DNA of 64,000 bases, taken from positions 71,848 to 135,847 of the forward strand of contig DDYW01000181.1 of the NCBI GenBank assembly GCA_002348185.1. Reading direction: 5' to 3'. This document shows positions 34,579 through 46,172 of the stretch, in pieces. The notes under the pieces were generated by a model, which had not been told where the DNA came from, searched no databases, and saw only the letters and a program-made list of their open reading frames with translations. A program made the translations under genes and the position numbers. Within the stretch, counting starts at the first letter, position 1; each line of letters starts with the position of its first letter. This DNA comes from Candidatus Hydrogenedentes bacterium UBA2224. GTDB lineage: Bacteria; Hydrogenedentota; Hydrogenedentia; Hydrogenedentales; SLHB01.

Positions 34579-35067
34579 ATGCCCAGTCAAGAAGAGCTTC
34601 GCCAGATTTACGAATTGACTCAGGTGCTCAGGAAACCCACCTACGGAATCGTGAGCGGCTATCATGAGCTGCCGTACGTGGTCCTGGGCGAGTCGTTCGA
34701 ATCCGGCTACGACACCATGCGGGTGCGCGGGACGATCCAGGTTTCGCCCCGTTTTCTGATTCGTCCCAGCCATCTCGAGCCCAGCTATGCGGAGATCTTC
34801 GGTGAAGAGAATGTCGACGTGCAGCTCCTGGGCAGGATTTTCGGCTTCCTGGGGTTCCGGGGACGGCCCGTCGAATGCAGGTCCGATCACCTGGAGGTCA
34901 AACACCTCCGCCAGTCGATGGACAGCCTGGTCGCCCTCACCCGCGACGAGTTTGAGCGGCACGAAGACATCACCACCGGTCTGATTATTACGCCAGACGC
35001 CCGGTACTACCCCGTGTCCATCGAACGGTTCATTTCCGCCGTGCTCGAAGATGAATTTGGGGGCTGA
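34579..35067 (+). CDS. Conserved-looking 162-residue protein, unknown
   Basis: ATG 34579 follows the previous stop by 5 nt; the ribosome-binding site is weak, suggesting coupling. The protein is acidic, soluble and without signal or membrane segment. It has a mixed alpha/beta pattern: GIVSGYHELPYVVLGES, IQVSPRFLIRPSHLEPSYAEI, DVQLLGRIFGFLGF, VECRSDHLEVKHL, DITTGLIITPDARYYPVSIERF. I do not recognise the family. Its place between a lipoprotein hydrolase and a coiled-coil protein says little about its role. Confidence 0.75.
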   Translation: MPSQEELRQIYELTQVLRKPTYGIVSGYHELPYVVLGESFESGYDTMRVRGTIQVSPRFLIRPSHLEPSYAEIFGEENVDVQLLGRIFGFLGFRGRPVECRSDHLEVKHLRQSMDSLVALTRDEFERHEDITTGLIITPDARYYPVSIERFISAVLEDEFGG

Positions 35068-35080
35068 GGAGGATTCAACA

Positions 35081-35365
35081 GTGACCAGGAAGATGAAGAG
35101 CGCCTATGAACTGGCTATGGAACGCCTGGAGAAAACCAGCGGGCCGGCCAAGAAGCTCAGCGACGAACAGCGCGCGGAGATCGCCCACATCGAAAAAGTC
35201 TACGAAGCCCGCCTCGCGGAAACCCGTCTCGATTTCGATCAGAGAATGGGGTCCGCGGCGTCGGTGGCGGACCTTGAGGAACTGCAGCAGCAACTCAGCC
35301 AGAGAGTCTCGGCGTTGGAGCTGGAGCGGGATCAGAAAAAGGAGGCCATCTGGGAAAAAGCATGA
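35081..35365 (+). CDS. Small coiled-coil protein (94 residues), unknown
   Basis: GTG 35081 has a textbook AGGAGG 8 nt upstream, better than the alternative ATGs at 35051 and 35093. The product is charged and almost wholly helical (SAYELAMERLEKTSG, LSDEQRAEIAHIEKVYEARLAE, DLEELQQQLSQRVSALELER) and fits a two-helix coiled coil. No signal or membrane segment. It starts 13 nt after the preceding gene. The role is unknown; it could be a structural partner of its neighbours. Confidence 0.75.
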   Translation: MTRKMKSAYELAMERLEKTSGPAKKLSDEQRAEIAHIEKVYEARLAETRLDFDQRMGSAASVADLEELQQQLSQRVSALELERDQKKEAIWEKA

Positions 35366-35446
35366 GTCGGGAATCTGTTAAATCCCTCCTGGAACCCGCC
35401 CGCTGAAGGCGCCTGTTGCATAACAATGACCGCTGGGGGGAAGAAA

Positions 35447-36865
35447 ATGCCGCGATTCCATGGCGCTGCACGCCGATGGGGCGCCCTGGTGGGGGTGTGT
35501 TTGCTCCTGGCGCTTCTGGCCGCGGTCGACTATCACCTGAAACACGCCGGAGACGGCGCCGGGTTTCATCCTTCCGGGGCGTCGTGCGTCTTGGTGTCGT
35601 CGGACTTCCCGTCGTTCTGCGCGGAACTCGCGGATACGGACGCCGCGGCCCGCTTTCTCTCCGAGACCCCGCGCCCGTTTGAGGCCTTCGAACTCGCGGT
35701 CCGGAAAGCCACCGGCGTGCGCCCCACGCCGTTGCGCTGGGCCGTCTGGATGGGACCGCGCGTCGTGGGGGCCCGGTGGCACGGGTCCCAGGGGATCTGC
35801 GCGCATCCGGGGCTGCTTCTCCGCGCCGTGCACGCCTGGCGATTTGCGTGGGGAGCACGGCCGGACAACTTCGGGGTGTATGCCTGTGCCGGACATTTCT
35901 ACGCCTGGCGCGACGGCTTTCTGCTCGTCTCATCCTCCCCGGAATACGTGAACGCCGCACTCGATTCGCCTCAGGTCGACGCGGTGCCCGAAGGCAATGA
36001 CAACAGTCTGATGGTTCGATGGAACGGCGGGGACATCCGCATCCATCCCCAGCCGGGCCTCCCCGTCGACGGAACGCTGAACCTGCCCTTCCAGTCCACG
36101 GGCGAACCACTGCAGCTGGCGGACGCATGGCCCGACGACGCGCTGCTGACGTTGAGCACGTCCACGCCTGAGGACGCGCTTCTCTTCTGGAAAACCGCCG
36201 TGCGTCCCTTCGAATCTAACGCCACCTATGCCCGCTGTGCTCATCTGGTCGCGTCTCTGTGGCAGCAATGGGCGCTGGGGGCGCCCGACGAAGGCTGGAC
36301 GGGCCGGATCGGCGAGTTCTCCGTCGCCGTGACCGGCGTGGACGCCCTGGCGACCGTCCCCGTACCGGCATGGGGAGTCAGAATGCGGCCCCGAACGCAG
36401 GAAAGCGTGCAGGCCGAACATCCGTGGCTGCCCGTGCTTGCTCCGCTTGCGCCGATTGAATACGCCTGGGACGGACGCCCGGGATGCGTCGCCACCTTGA
36501 TGGGAGAACGCGCAGCGGTCTGTCTCGCGGGCGATCGCGCGACCTGGCTCGCAACGAGCCAGCCGGCCCTCATGAGCGAACTCCTGGCCATCGAAGCCCG
36601 CGAACCCCATGCCGACGCCGATGCGATGCTCACCATCCACTGGAAGACCGCCGGGAAAACGGCCGAAACGCTGCTCAAGAGGGCCGGGGAACTGGAACTC
36701 ATCCCCGAGATGAATGACCAGGAAGCCGACGCCTATCTTGGCAAATACGCGCGGTCCGTAGCGCACCTCGGCCGTCTCCGGATCATCGGCCGGGCCCGCG
36801 ACGGCGTCATCGCGTTTGAGGGCACCCTGGTGGCGCCCGCAGAGGAGGGCATTGCGCAACCATGA
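35447..36865 (+). CDS. Membrane-anchored protein of 472 residues, unknown
   Basis: ATG 35447 with a GGGGGGAAG site is preferred over ATG 35426, which lacks one. One N-terminal transmembrane helix (about 11-28, WGALVGVCLLLALLAAV) anchors a large periplasmic part of mixed alpha/beta pattern. Trp is plentiful. Recurring segments (FLLVSSSPEYVNAAL, DDALLTLSTSTPEDALLFW, ERAAVCLAGDRATWLATSQP) resemble the DUF3352-like substrate-free proteins seen in lipoprotein or envelope families, but I cannot assign one. It overlaps the next gene by 4 nt (ATGA), so the two products are probably made together. Confidence 0.7.
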   Translation: MPRFHGAARRWGALVGVCLLLALLAAVDYHLKHAGDGAGFHPSGASCVLVSSDFPSFCAELADTDAAARFLSETPRPFEAFELAVRKATGVRPTPLRWAVWMGPRVVGARWHGSQGICAHPGLLLRAVHAWRFAWGARPDNFGVYACAGHFYAWRDGFLLVSSSPEYVNAALDSPQVDAVPEGNDNSLMVRWNGGDIRIHPQPGLPVDGTLNLPFQSTGEPLQLADAWPDDALLTLSTSTPEDALLFWKTAVRPFESNATYARCAHLVASLWQQWALGAPDEGWTGRIGEFSVAVTGVDALATVPVPAWGVRMRPRTQESVQAEHPWLPVLAPLAPIEYAWDGRPGCVATLMGERAAVCLAGDRATWLATSQPALMSELLAIEAREPHADADAMLTIHWKTAGKTAETLLKRAGELELIPEMNDQEADAYLGKYARSVAHLGRLRIIGRARDGVIAFEGTLVAPAEEGIAQP

Positions 36866-38892
36866 GACTCCTCTTCACCCTCGGCATCATCCTGGCATAC
36901 ACAGCGTTCCTGGCATCCGGGGACAGCGGCGCAGCGGACCTCCTGACCGAGGCCTTCGGACCGCTTGACGCCGGGGACGCTCTCGGGAACGGCGGATTGA
37001 CGGTCACCTTCAGCACCACGGGCCGCATCGCCGCCGTGCATTGGCCGAGCCCGGGCTATTTCGAGCAACTCTCCTATGTGGTGCGCACCGGGGAACGGGG
37101 AAGCCTCTCCGTCCCGGAAGGGCAGGGCCTGTGCTGGGCGGCCCGCGTCGGCGAGGCGTTCACCTGGGAACTCGATGACGATTTCGAACGCTGTCTGCAG
37201 GGCCGGCCGACCGTGGAGCGCATGTCCTGTTCTCCGGCGGAACCGCAGCCGGCCTGCATCGTGGGCGGCGGGGGCAAGACGGGGACGCCCTCGTTCTTTG
37301 TGCATGGAGAACGAGATATCCTCGTCGCCCGCTTTGAGCCGGTGGGGGGCGGGTCGCCGGCCAGGGTGTACTGGTGTGCGAATTTCACGCCCTGCACCCG
37401 TCGAATCCCGGAATGGCCAGGCGCCGACAGCCTGTTCGACTACGCCAACGATTTCGCGTTGTTTACCCCGGATAATGGCCGCACCATCGTCCATTTTCGC
37501 CCGGAAGAGCCCCGGGGCACGGACTGGAATGATGCGCGCACGCTGGCGGAGGAAGGCGGCCAGGCGACCGGGTGGCGGGATTTCGACGAGGGCGTCTGGA
37601 TTGCCCAGAGCCCGGCCGAACCGGCCACCGCTTTTCAATGCGGCGTGTCCGGTACAGCATCCTCCGCCTTTGCACAGGTGAAGGCCGGTGTTCTTGACGG
37701 ACAGACCGCCGCGGTGGGCGACTGCGATTCCGCGTTCGAGTTCACGTGCGCCCCGCCGGCCACCGGCGGAGCGACCGTGCCCGTCACCGTATACATCGCC
37801 TTTGGCAACACCTATGCCGCGGCGGCCCAAAACCTCGACTACGCCCGCGAGCGGGGATACGACGCGTTGCTGCGCGAGACGGCCGAGCACTGGAACAGCC
37901 GTCTGAGTCCGTCCGGCCCGCAGACACAAGCGCAGGAGCGGCTGCTCGAGGTGCTCCAGACCTGCATGGACCGCGAGACCGGCGCGCTGGTCCGCATGCC
38001 GCTCGCCTCCCCCCCGCTGCACGTGGACGTTCCCCGCACGGGCGTCATCGGCGCGTATGCCCTGTCTATCGCGGGACGCCACGACCTCGTCAGAAAACGC
38101 ATCGACTTCTATCTCAACGCGCTGCGCACGCAGAACGCACCGGGCTGCCCGGCCGGCTCCCTGCCCGCGGGACTCTATGCCAGCGGCGACGAAGCCGTGC
38201 CCGGGTTGATTCTCGATGTCGAAGCCGTGGCCTGGCTGCTATGGCTCTGCGAACGCCACGCGGCCGCCTTGTCTCCGGAAGAGCGCGCCGCATTCATCGA
38301 CGCGGCCTGGCCCCGGCTCGAGCTGGCCGCGGAATTCCTGTCAGGCTGGTTCGACCCCCGAACGGGGCTGCCGCGCACCGCGTTCAACCCTCAGACCCTT
38401 CGCGACTCGCAATCGCCCGAACTCGCCATCCGCACCCACATGGGACTGGTCAGCGCGCTGTCCCTGGCGGCATCGAAAGGAGAGGAACGCTCGGAATGGC
38501 GAAAGCGGGCCCAGGACCTCGAGGCCCTGATTCGCGCACGGTACATCGGACCGGACGGATTCTGGCAGGTGAACCGGCCCGAACGTTTCTGGAACATCCC
38601 TCTGGTCCCTGCCAACCATCCGCAGTGGCAAACCACGCTGGATGCAGCACTCGACAGTCTCGCGACCGACACCATTTCCCCGGATCGGGCAAGCGAGATC
38701 CTCTTCGCGGCGATGCTGATCCCACCGGCCCGGGCGGGCGTCAAAGAAAAGGCCATTCACCTGCTGCAGACAGGCCGCTTCGTCCGCGTAGGGCCCCTGC
38801 CACAGGACACCGGTTCCTGCGCGCCGGACAGCTACCGGGCTGCTCTGCACTACGTCGCCTGGACAGAGGCGTTGCGCGTGACCGGCCCCTGA
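36862..38892 (+). CDS. Secreted GH15-like (six-hairpin toroid) protein
   Basis: A 676-residue protein with a signal peptide (MRLLFTLGIILAYTAFLASG). It has an N-terminal beta-sandwich (about 30-310) and a C-terminal (alpha/alpha)6-type domain (about 330-670). The toroid helices are visible in DVPRTGVIGAYALSIAGRHDLVR, VEAVAWLLWLCERHA and AWPRLELAAEFLSGWFDP. This two-domain order matches bacterial glucoamylase-like GH15 and related six-hairpin glycosidases. I could not confirm the two catalytic glutamates, so activity is uncertain. It may act on a glucan or other polysaccharide in the periplasm. It overlaps the preceding membrane protein by 4 nt and ends close to a convergent gene. Confidence 0.65.
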   Translation: MRLLFTLGIILAYTAFLASGDSGAADLLTEAFGPLDAGDALGNGGLTVTFSTTGRIAAVHWPSPGYFEQLSYVVRTGERGSLSVPEGQGLCWAARVGEAFTWELDDDFERCLQGRPTVERMSCSPAEPQPACIVGGGGKTGTPSFFVHGERDILVARFEPVGGGSPARVYWCANFTPCTRRIPEWPGADSLFDYANDFALFTPDNGRTIVHFRPEEPRGTDWNDARTLAEEGGQATGWRDFDEGVWIAQSPAEPATAFQCGVSGTASSAFAQVKAGVLDGQTAAVGDCDSAFEFTCAPPATGGATVPVTVYIAFGNTYAAAAQNLDYARERGYDALLRETAEHWNSRLSPSGPQTQAQERLLEVLQTCMDRETGALVRMPLASPPLHVDVPRTGVIGAYALSIAGRHDLVRKRIDFYLNALRTQNAPGCPAGSLPAGLYASGDEAVPGLILDVEAVAWLLWLCERHAAALSPEERAAFIDAAWPRLELAAEFLSGWFDPRTGLPRTAFNPQTLRDSQSPELAIRTHMGLVSALSLAASKGEERSEWRKRAQDLEALIRARYIGPDGFWQVNRPERFWNIPLVPANHPQWQTTLDAALDSLATDTISPDRASEILFAAMLIPPARAGVKEKAIHLLQTGRFVRVGPLPQDTGSCAPDSYRAALHYVAWTEALRVTGP

Positions 38893-38901
38893 CAAACGAG
38901 G

Positions 38902-42737
<3,836 letters not shown>

Positions 42738-42841
42738 GACCCACTCCTCCACTTGCGTGCCTCGTGTGCACGCAGATCTAAAGCGTTGCCTTTGAATGGG
42801 TTAGGAAGCAAGGAAGGCGCCCCGTCCCCTAACGGGATTTC

Positions 42842-42870
42842 AATCTAGCACACCGGCCGCGCTTTTTCAA
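42842..42870 (-). promoter_or_regulatory. Sigma70-type promoter of kdsB-pyrG operon
   Basis: TTGAAA (42870-42865), a 17-nt spacer and TAGATT (42847-42842) on the minus strand. A small CCCGT/ACGGG hairpin (42821-42836) lies at the predicted 5' end of the ~98-nt leader. The rest of the 42738-43131 gap holds only the repeat and the pseudopilin terminator. Confidence 0.6.
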
Positions 42871-42969
42871 TCCACAAGGTATCCCCCGAATCGCCGGGGG
42901 AAGCACAACGCTTTCGACCGGGAGATGACCCGTGAAGGCGCCGCTCCCGTCCCCCCTCCGGGTCCGGCC

Positions 42970-42983
42970 GAGACGCCTGCGCT
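42970..42983. repeat. Intergenic GAGACGCCTGCGCT repeat, copy 2
   Basis: Fourteen bases identical to 32978-32991. Here the left inverted arm is degenerate (GGTCCGGCC instead of GCAGGC), as in a decayed copy. Confidence 0.4.
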
Positions 42984-43080
42984 GTGTTGATGGAAACGCG
43001 GTACCGCGCGGTTGTCATCGGCTACAGGCGAGGCGGCAGGCTCATGGCTTGCTGTGATGAGGGGACGCACAGACAACAAG

Positions 43081-43108
43081 CGCGGCGGACCGTTGCCGGT
43101 CCGCCGCG
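43081..43108 (-). terminator. Terminator of the pseudopilin gene
   Basis: CGCGGCGGACC (43081-43091) and GGTCCGCCGCG (43098-43108) form a perfect 11-bp stem 23 nt after the gene's stop, followed on the minus strand by CTTGTTGTCTGTG. Confidence 0.65.
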
Positions 43109-43131
43109 TGGTATCGGCGGTCTTGTCTGGA

Positions 43132-44055
43132 CTACATGTTGTTTACGGCAGCCACGAAGCACGCCCACAGCCGGTGACCGGGATATGCGTCGGCCGGGTA
43201 GCGCATGAACTCGACATGGCCGTCCATGTAAAGCACGTTGCCACCGCCGGGGACGTGGTTAAAGTTGTCGACTTCCGATGAGAAGATGTCGTAGAAGATG
43301 GGCAGTTCACTCTGGGCCTTGGCGGCTCCGGATGGGTTATTGATGTCGGTTACCATGAACCGCTCGATGCCTTCCCGAAGGCGGTACGCGGTCTTCGGGC
43401 CGACGGCGAGGTCCGCATCCATGAGCGCGGCCGCCTGCTGGACGGTCCCGCCCGTCATTGCGTTCGTGACCAGGGCGGTGATCAAGTTCACCAGACCGTT
43501 GTAGAGGTTGATGTTGAGGTAGCCGCCCGCCACCACGGTGTCCATGGTGATGCCCGCGTCGTTCACGTTGATGCCGGGGGTGGCGATCAGCTCGTCGGTG
43601 AGCGCCCAGGGGACGTAGACATACGAGAGGTCATCGAAGCGGCAGGGGGAGATGGGCAGATCCGGATCGCTCTGCTCATTCCACCGGCCTTTGGCCATGG
43701 CGCTCTTGCCGTCTTCATCCGAGGGGCAGACGAGAATGTTGGCGTCCGTGAGGTATTCCGGGTAAATCTCACTACCCTGCATCATGAAACCGATGCCGCC
43801 GATTTCGTTGCAAAAGATCCCGTTGGCCTCGTCTGCCGTGTTTGAGTCCGCATACTTGCCGTTGGGGAATTTCTCGCCTTTGGATTCGTTGGCATACATC
43901 TTCAGCATGAGACCGACTTGTTTGAGGTTGTTGGCGCAGCTGGCCCTGCGGGCAGCTTCCCGTGCACGGGCAAGGGCGGGCAGGAGGATGGCTGCAAGAA
44001 TGCCGATGATCGCGATTACAACCAGCAGTTCAATAAGCGTAAATCCTTTTTTCAT
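43132..44055 (-). CDS. Type IV pilin-like pseudopilin with prepilin N-terminus and H-X-DG motif
   Basis: A 307-residue protein with a class III signal [28 protein letters not shown] (cleavage after Gly4, Glu at +5 of the mature form). A polar linker with [18 protein letters not shown] follows. The C-terminal half has cysteines and ends with [18 protein letters not shown]. This is the H-X9-DG type signature of the pre-pilin-processing-associated family, here with ten residues between His and Asp-Gly. Such proteins are numerous in Planctomycetota, Lentisphaerota and Hydrogenedentota, where their exact role is unclear. GGGAG precedes the ATG. It has its own promoter and terminator, and a repeat-rich region upstream. 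Confidence 0.92.
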   Translation of the reverse strand: MKKGFTLIELLVVIAIIGILAAILLPALARAREAARRASCANNLKQVGLMLKMYANESKGEKFPNGKYADSNTADEANGIFCNEIGGIGFMMQGSEIYPEYLTDANILVCPSDEDGKSAMAKGRWNEQSDPDLPISPCRFDDLSYVYVPWALTDELIATPGINVNDAGITMDTVVAGGYLNINLYNGLVNLITALVTNAMTGGTVQQAAALMDADLAVGPKTAYRLREGIERFMVTDINNPSGAAKAQSELPIFYDIFSSEVDNFNHVPGGGNVLYMDGHVEFMRYPADAYPGHRLWACFVAAVNNM

Positions 44056-44157
44056 TGCACGGATTCTCCCTTTGTGTTGTGAAACGACCCCGATCCTTGA
44101 TACTTCCGATCCTTAATGCTGGAAAGCGGTTATTCCGCCGATACCCTTGTCGAATCA

Positions 44158-44186
44158 ATTGTACTGTCTAAGGATCCGTTCTGCAA
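44158..44186 (-). promoter_or_regulatory. Promoter of the pseudopilin gene
   Basis: TTGCAG (44186-44181), a 17-nt spacer and TACAAT (44163-44158) on the minus strand, about 100 nt before the ATG at 44055. One arm of the inverted repeat at 44187-44197 abuts the -35. Confidence 0.6.
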
Positions 44187-44287
44187 GTACTATTTGTCTA
44201 CAATTGTGAAAGCTTCAATCCACCAAGATGCCATGCGGGCAAGATCTGCCTTGCCCTACTACAAATAGTACACGTTTAGTACACGTT
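44187..44287 (-). promoter_or_regulatory. Operator-like repeat array upstream of the pseudopilin promoter
   Basis: GTACTATTTGT (44187-44197) is the exact reverse complement of ACAAATAGTAC (44261-44271); arm centres are 74 bp apart, close to seven helical turns. TAGTACACGTT is then repeated in perfect tandem at 44266-44276 and 44277-44287, the first copy overlapping the second arm. The region is AT-rich compared with its surroundings. This arrangement suits an activator or looping regulator. The rest of the 44056-44429 gap has no gene. Confidence 0.5.
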
Positions 44288-44429
44288 CTATCGAATTATG
44301 ACAATAGGTGTATTACAGTGTTTTTCGCGAAAGATCCGTTGTCGCATGGAGAGTCGCTCCCCGGGCACGAGGAATGTAGACCGATGGAGATGTCGGGCCG
44401 GGAACTGGAGGCGGGCGAGGGGCGGAGAA

Positions 44430-45455
44430 TCAACTGATCTCTTTCACGTGCTCCTTGCGAACACGCTTTGTAACTCCTTGATATTGAATATAATAGTGGT
44501 CATCGCCGGGGATGACTTTGTCGGCGGGCGAACTCGTGCCATCGGTAAAATGAACGGTATATTCCCCGTCTCCTCCGGCATCCGCCCGGGCGATTTTCTG
44601 TTTTTCGCCCGGACTGGCTTCCGGCGCGGTCTTGTCCGCGGCATCCGGAGCGGCAGCCGCATCCCCCGCCTTCTGAGACGCGGCCAGTTTCCTGGAGGAA
44701 CTGTAGAGGTAGGCCGGGCGCTCGGAGGACTTGTTGTAGACCTGCCACCAGTGAAGCACGTTGCGCACGTAATTCTGCGTCTCCCGGAACGGCGGAATGC
44801 CGCCATACTTTCGCACGTTTTCGGGGCCGGCGTTGTAGCCCGCCAGAGCGAGACGGACATCGCCATTGAACACACTCACGAGTTTTGAAAGGTACTGTGT
44901 TCCGCCGGCGATATTCTGGGCCGGGTCGATAATATTTGTGACCCCCATTTCCTTGGCGGTACCGGGCATGAGTTGCATGAGCCCGCGCGCTCCGGCCCGG
45001 GAAACGGCATTGGGATCCCCGTTGCTTTCCACGCGGATCACCGCGTAGATCAGACTCTCCTGCAGGCCGTACTGGCGCGCGTATTCCGCCACCAGGCTTT
45101 CAATGGCCGATTGATTGTATTCCGTGGGGGACGTGTAGCGCTTATATTTCTTGGCAACGACGATCGGCTCGTAATCGATCTGGATTTCCGTATAACCCGG
45201 AGTGCCACGATACTTGCCAAGCTTGTTGGTCAGCGTCAGGACGCCGTCTGCATTGACGAAGGCCCGGAGCTGCTCGCCGGCGCGACGGCGCTGGATGGCT
45301 TCGCGCCGCGACTCCATCTCTTTGATGAGTTCGTCGCGGGTGGTCTGGTCGACGTTGCCAATGACGGGGGTATCTCCCCGGGCTACCCCGCCCGCAAACA
45401 TCAGTACCGTCAGTCCGGCCAGGACGACCGCTCTAACCCCGAGAACGTGCTGCAT
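44430..45455 (-). CDS. Periplasmic lytic transglycosylase (SLT domain)
   Basis: A 341-residue protein with a Sec signal peptide (cleavage about residue 27). The SLT domain (about 120-225) has the catalytic Glu143 in AVIRVESNGDPNAVS, ARGLMQLMPGTAKEMGV, IAGGTQYLSKL and LALAGYNAGPENV. It should cleave the MurNAc-GlcNAc bond of peptidoglycan to the 1,6-anhydro product. An Ala/Asp/Lys-rich linker leads to a short C-terminal segment (YTVHFTDGTSSPADKVI, YYIQYQGVTKRV), possibly an SH3-like wall-binding piece. The N-terminal part carries a DUF4124-like beta segment (ADGVLTLTNKLGKYRG). It is monocistronic by promoter evidence. Confidence 0.92.
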   Translation of the reverse strand: MQHVLGVRAVVLAGLTVLMFAGGVARGDTPVIGNVDQTTRDELIKEMESRREAIQRRRAGEQLRAFVNADGVLTLTNKLGKYRGTPGYTEIQIDYEPIVVAKKYKRYTSPTEYNQSAIESLVAEYARQYGLQESLIYAVIRVESNGDPNAVSRAGARGLMQLMPGTAKEMGVTNIIDPAQNIAGGTQYLSKLVSVFNGDVRLALAGYNAGPENVRKYGGIPPFRETQNYVRNVLHWWQVYNKSSERPAYLYSSSRKLAASQKAGDAAAAPDAADKTAPEASPGEKQKIARADAGGDGEYTVHFTDGTSSPADKVIPGDDHYYIQYQGVTKRVRKEHVKEIS

Positions 45456-45493
45456 CCAGTTGCCCCATAATCCCTTCCACTATCCCTGTCCAG

Positions 45494-45523
45494 AGTATAC
45501 TGAACGCACGGGAGATTTGGCAA
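45494..45523 (-). promoter_or_regulatory. Sigma70-type promoter of the lytic transglycosylase gene
   Basis: TTGCCA (45523-45518), an 18-nt spacer and TATACT (45499-45494) on the minus strand, about 40 nt before the ATG at 45455. Confidence 0.6.
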
Positions 45524-45689
45524 CCGGGCGCCTGGCCCCCGAACGCGCCCGACGGGCCCGGAAGGGGCTTGCGGACGCCGCCCTTGAGATGGTACCGTTG
45601 CTCGAAGACCCGAACGGCAAGGCATCCTGGCGCCGGTCTTGCGTTCTCGAAAAAGGTCCTGCAAGCCCTCCCAACACACGGAAATTGAA

Positions 45690-46172
45690 ATGGTTACAGA
45701 GCATGAACCCCTTGAAGCGCGGATCGTGCGCGTCCTCACGCACGAAGGCCTCTGGCTCGCGACAGCCGAGTCGTGCACGGGGGGCCTGATCGCTCATCGC
45801 ATCACCAGTGTGCCGGGCGCGTCGGAGTGCTTCCTCGGCGGGGTGGTGGCCTATTCGAATGCCCTGAAGACAGACCTTCTCGGGGTGTCGCCGGGGACCC
45901 TGGCGGCCGCGGGCGCCGTCAGTCCGGACACCGCCCGCCAGATGGCCGAAGGCGCACGCGACCGCTATCGCGCCGACCTCTCCGTTGCGGTGACAGGCAT
46001 CGCCGGCCCCGGGGGAGGTTCTCCGGAAAAGCCAGTGGGCCTGGTCTTCATCGCCGTGGCCTGGACGGGAGGCTGTGATGTTGCCCGCCACGCATTCTCG
46101 GGGGCGAGGGAAGACGTGAAACAACAGACGGCCGATATGGCCCTCGCCATGGTATGGGAGCGCATCCAGTGA
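45690..46172 (+). CDS. pncC: Nicotinamide-nucleotide amidohydrolase (CinA C-terminal domain)
   Basis: A 160-residue stand-alone CinA-C protein that should deamidate NMN to nicotinic acid mononucleotide in pyridine nucleotide salvage. It has TAESCTGGLIAHRIT, GGVVAYSNALKTDLLGV and VAVTGIAGPGGGSPEKPVG. Length matches E. coli PncC/YgaD (about 165). The ATG at 45690 has GGAA upstream. It overlaps the start of dnaE by 4 nt (GTGA), so translation of the polymerase may be coupled to it. Confidence 0.9.
   Translation: MVTEHEPLEARIVRVLTHEGLWLATAESCTGGLIAHRITSVPGASECFLGGVVAYSNALKTDLLGVSPGTLAAAGAVSPDTARQMAEGARDRYRADLSVAVTGIAGPGGGSPEKPVGLVFIAVAWTGGCDVARHAFSGAREDVKQQTADMALAMVWERIQ

Noticed and set aside
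44187..44287. Reading the repeats as a CRISPR fragment
   Set aside because: The tandem units are only 11 bp, contiguous without spacers, and there are no cas genes.
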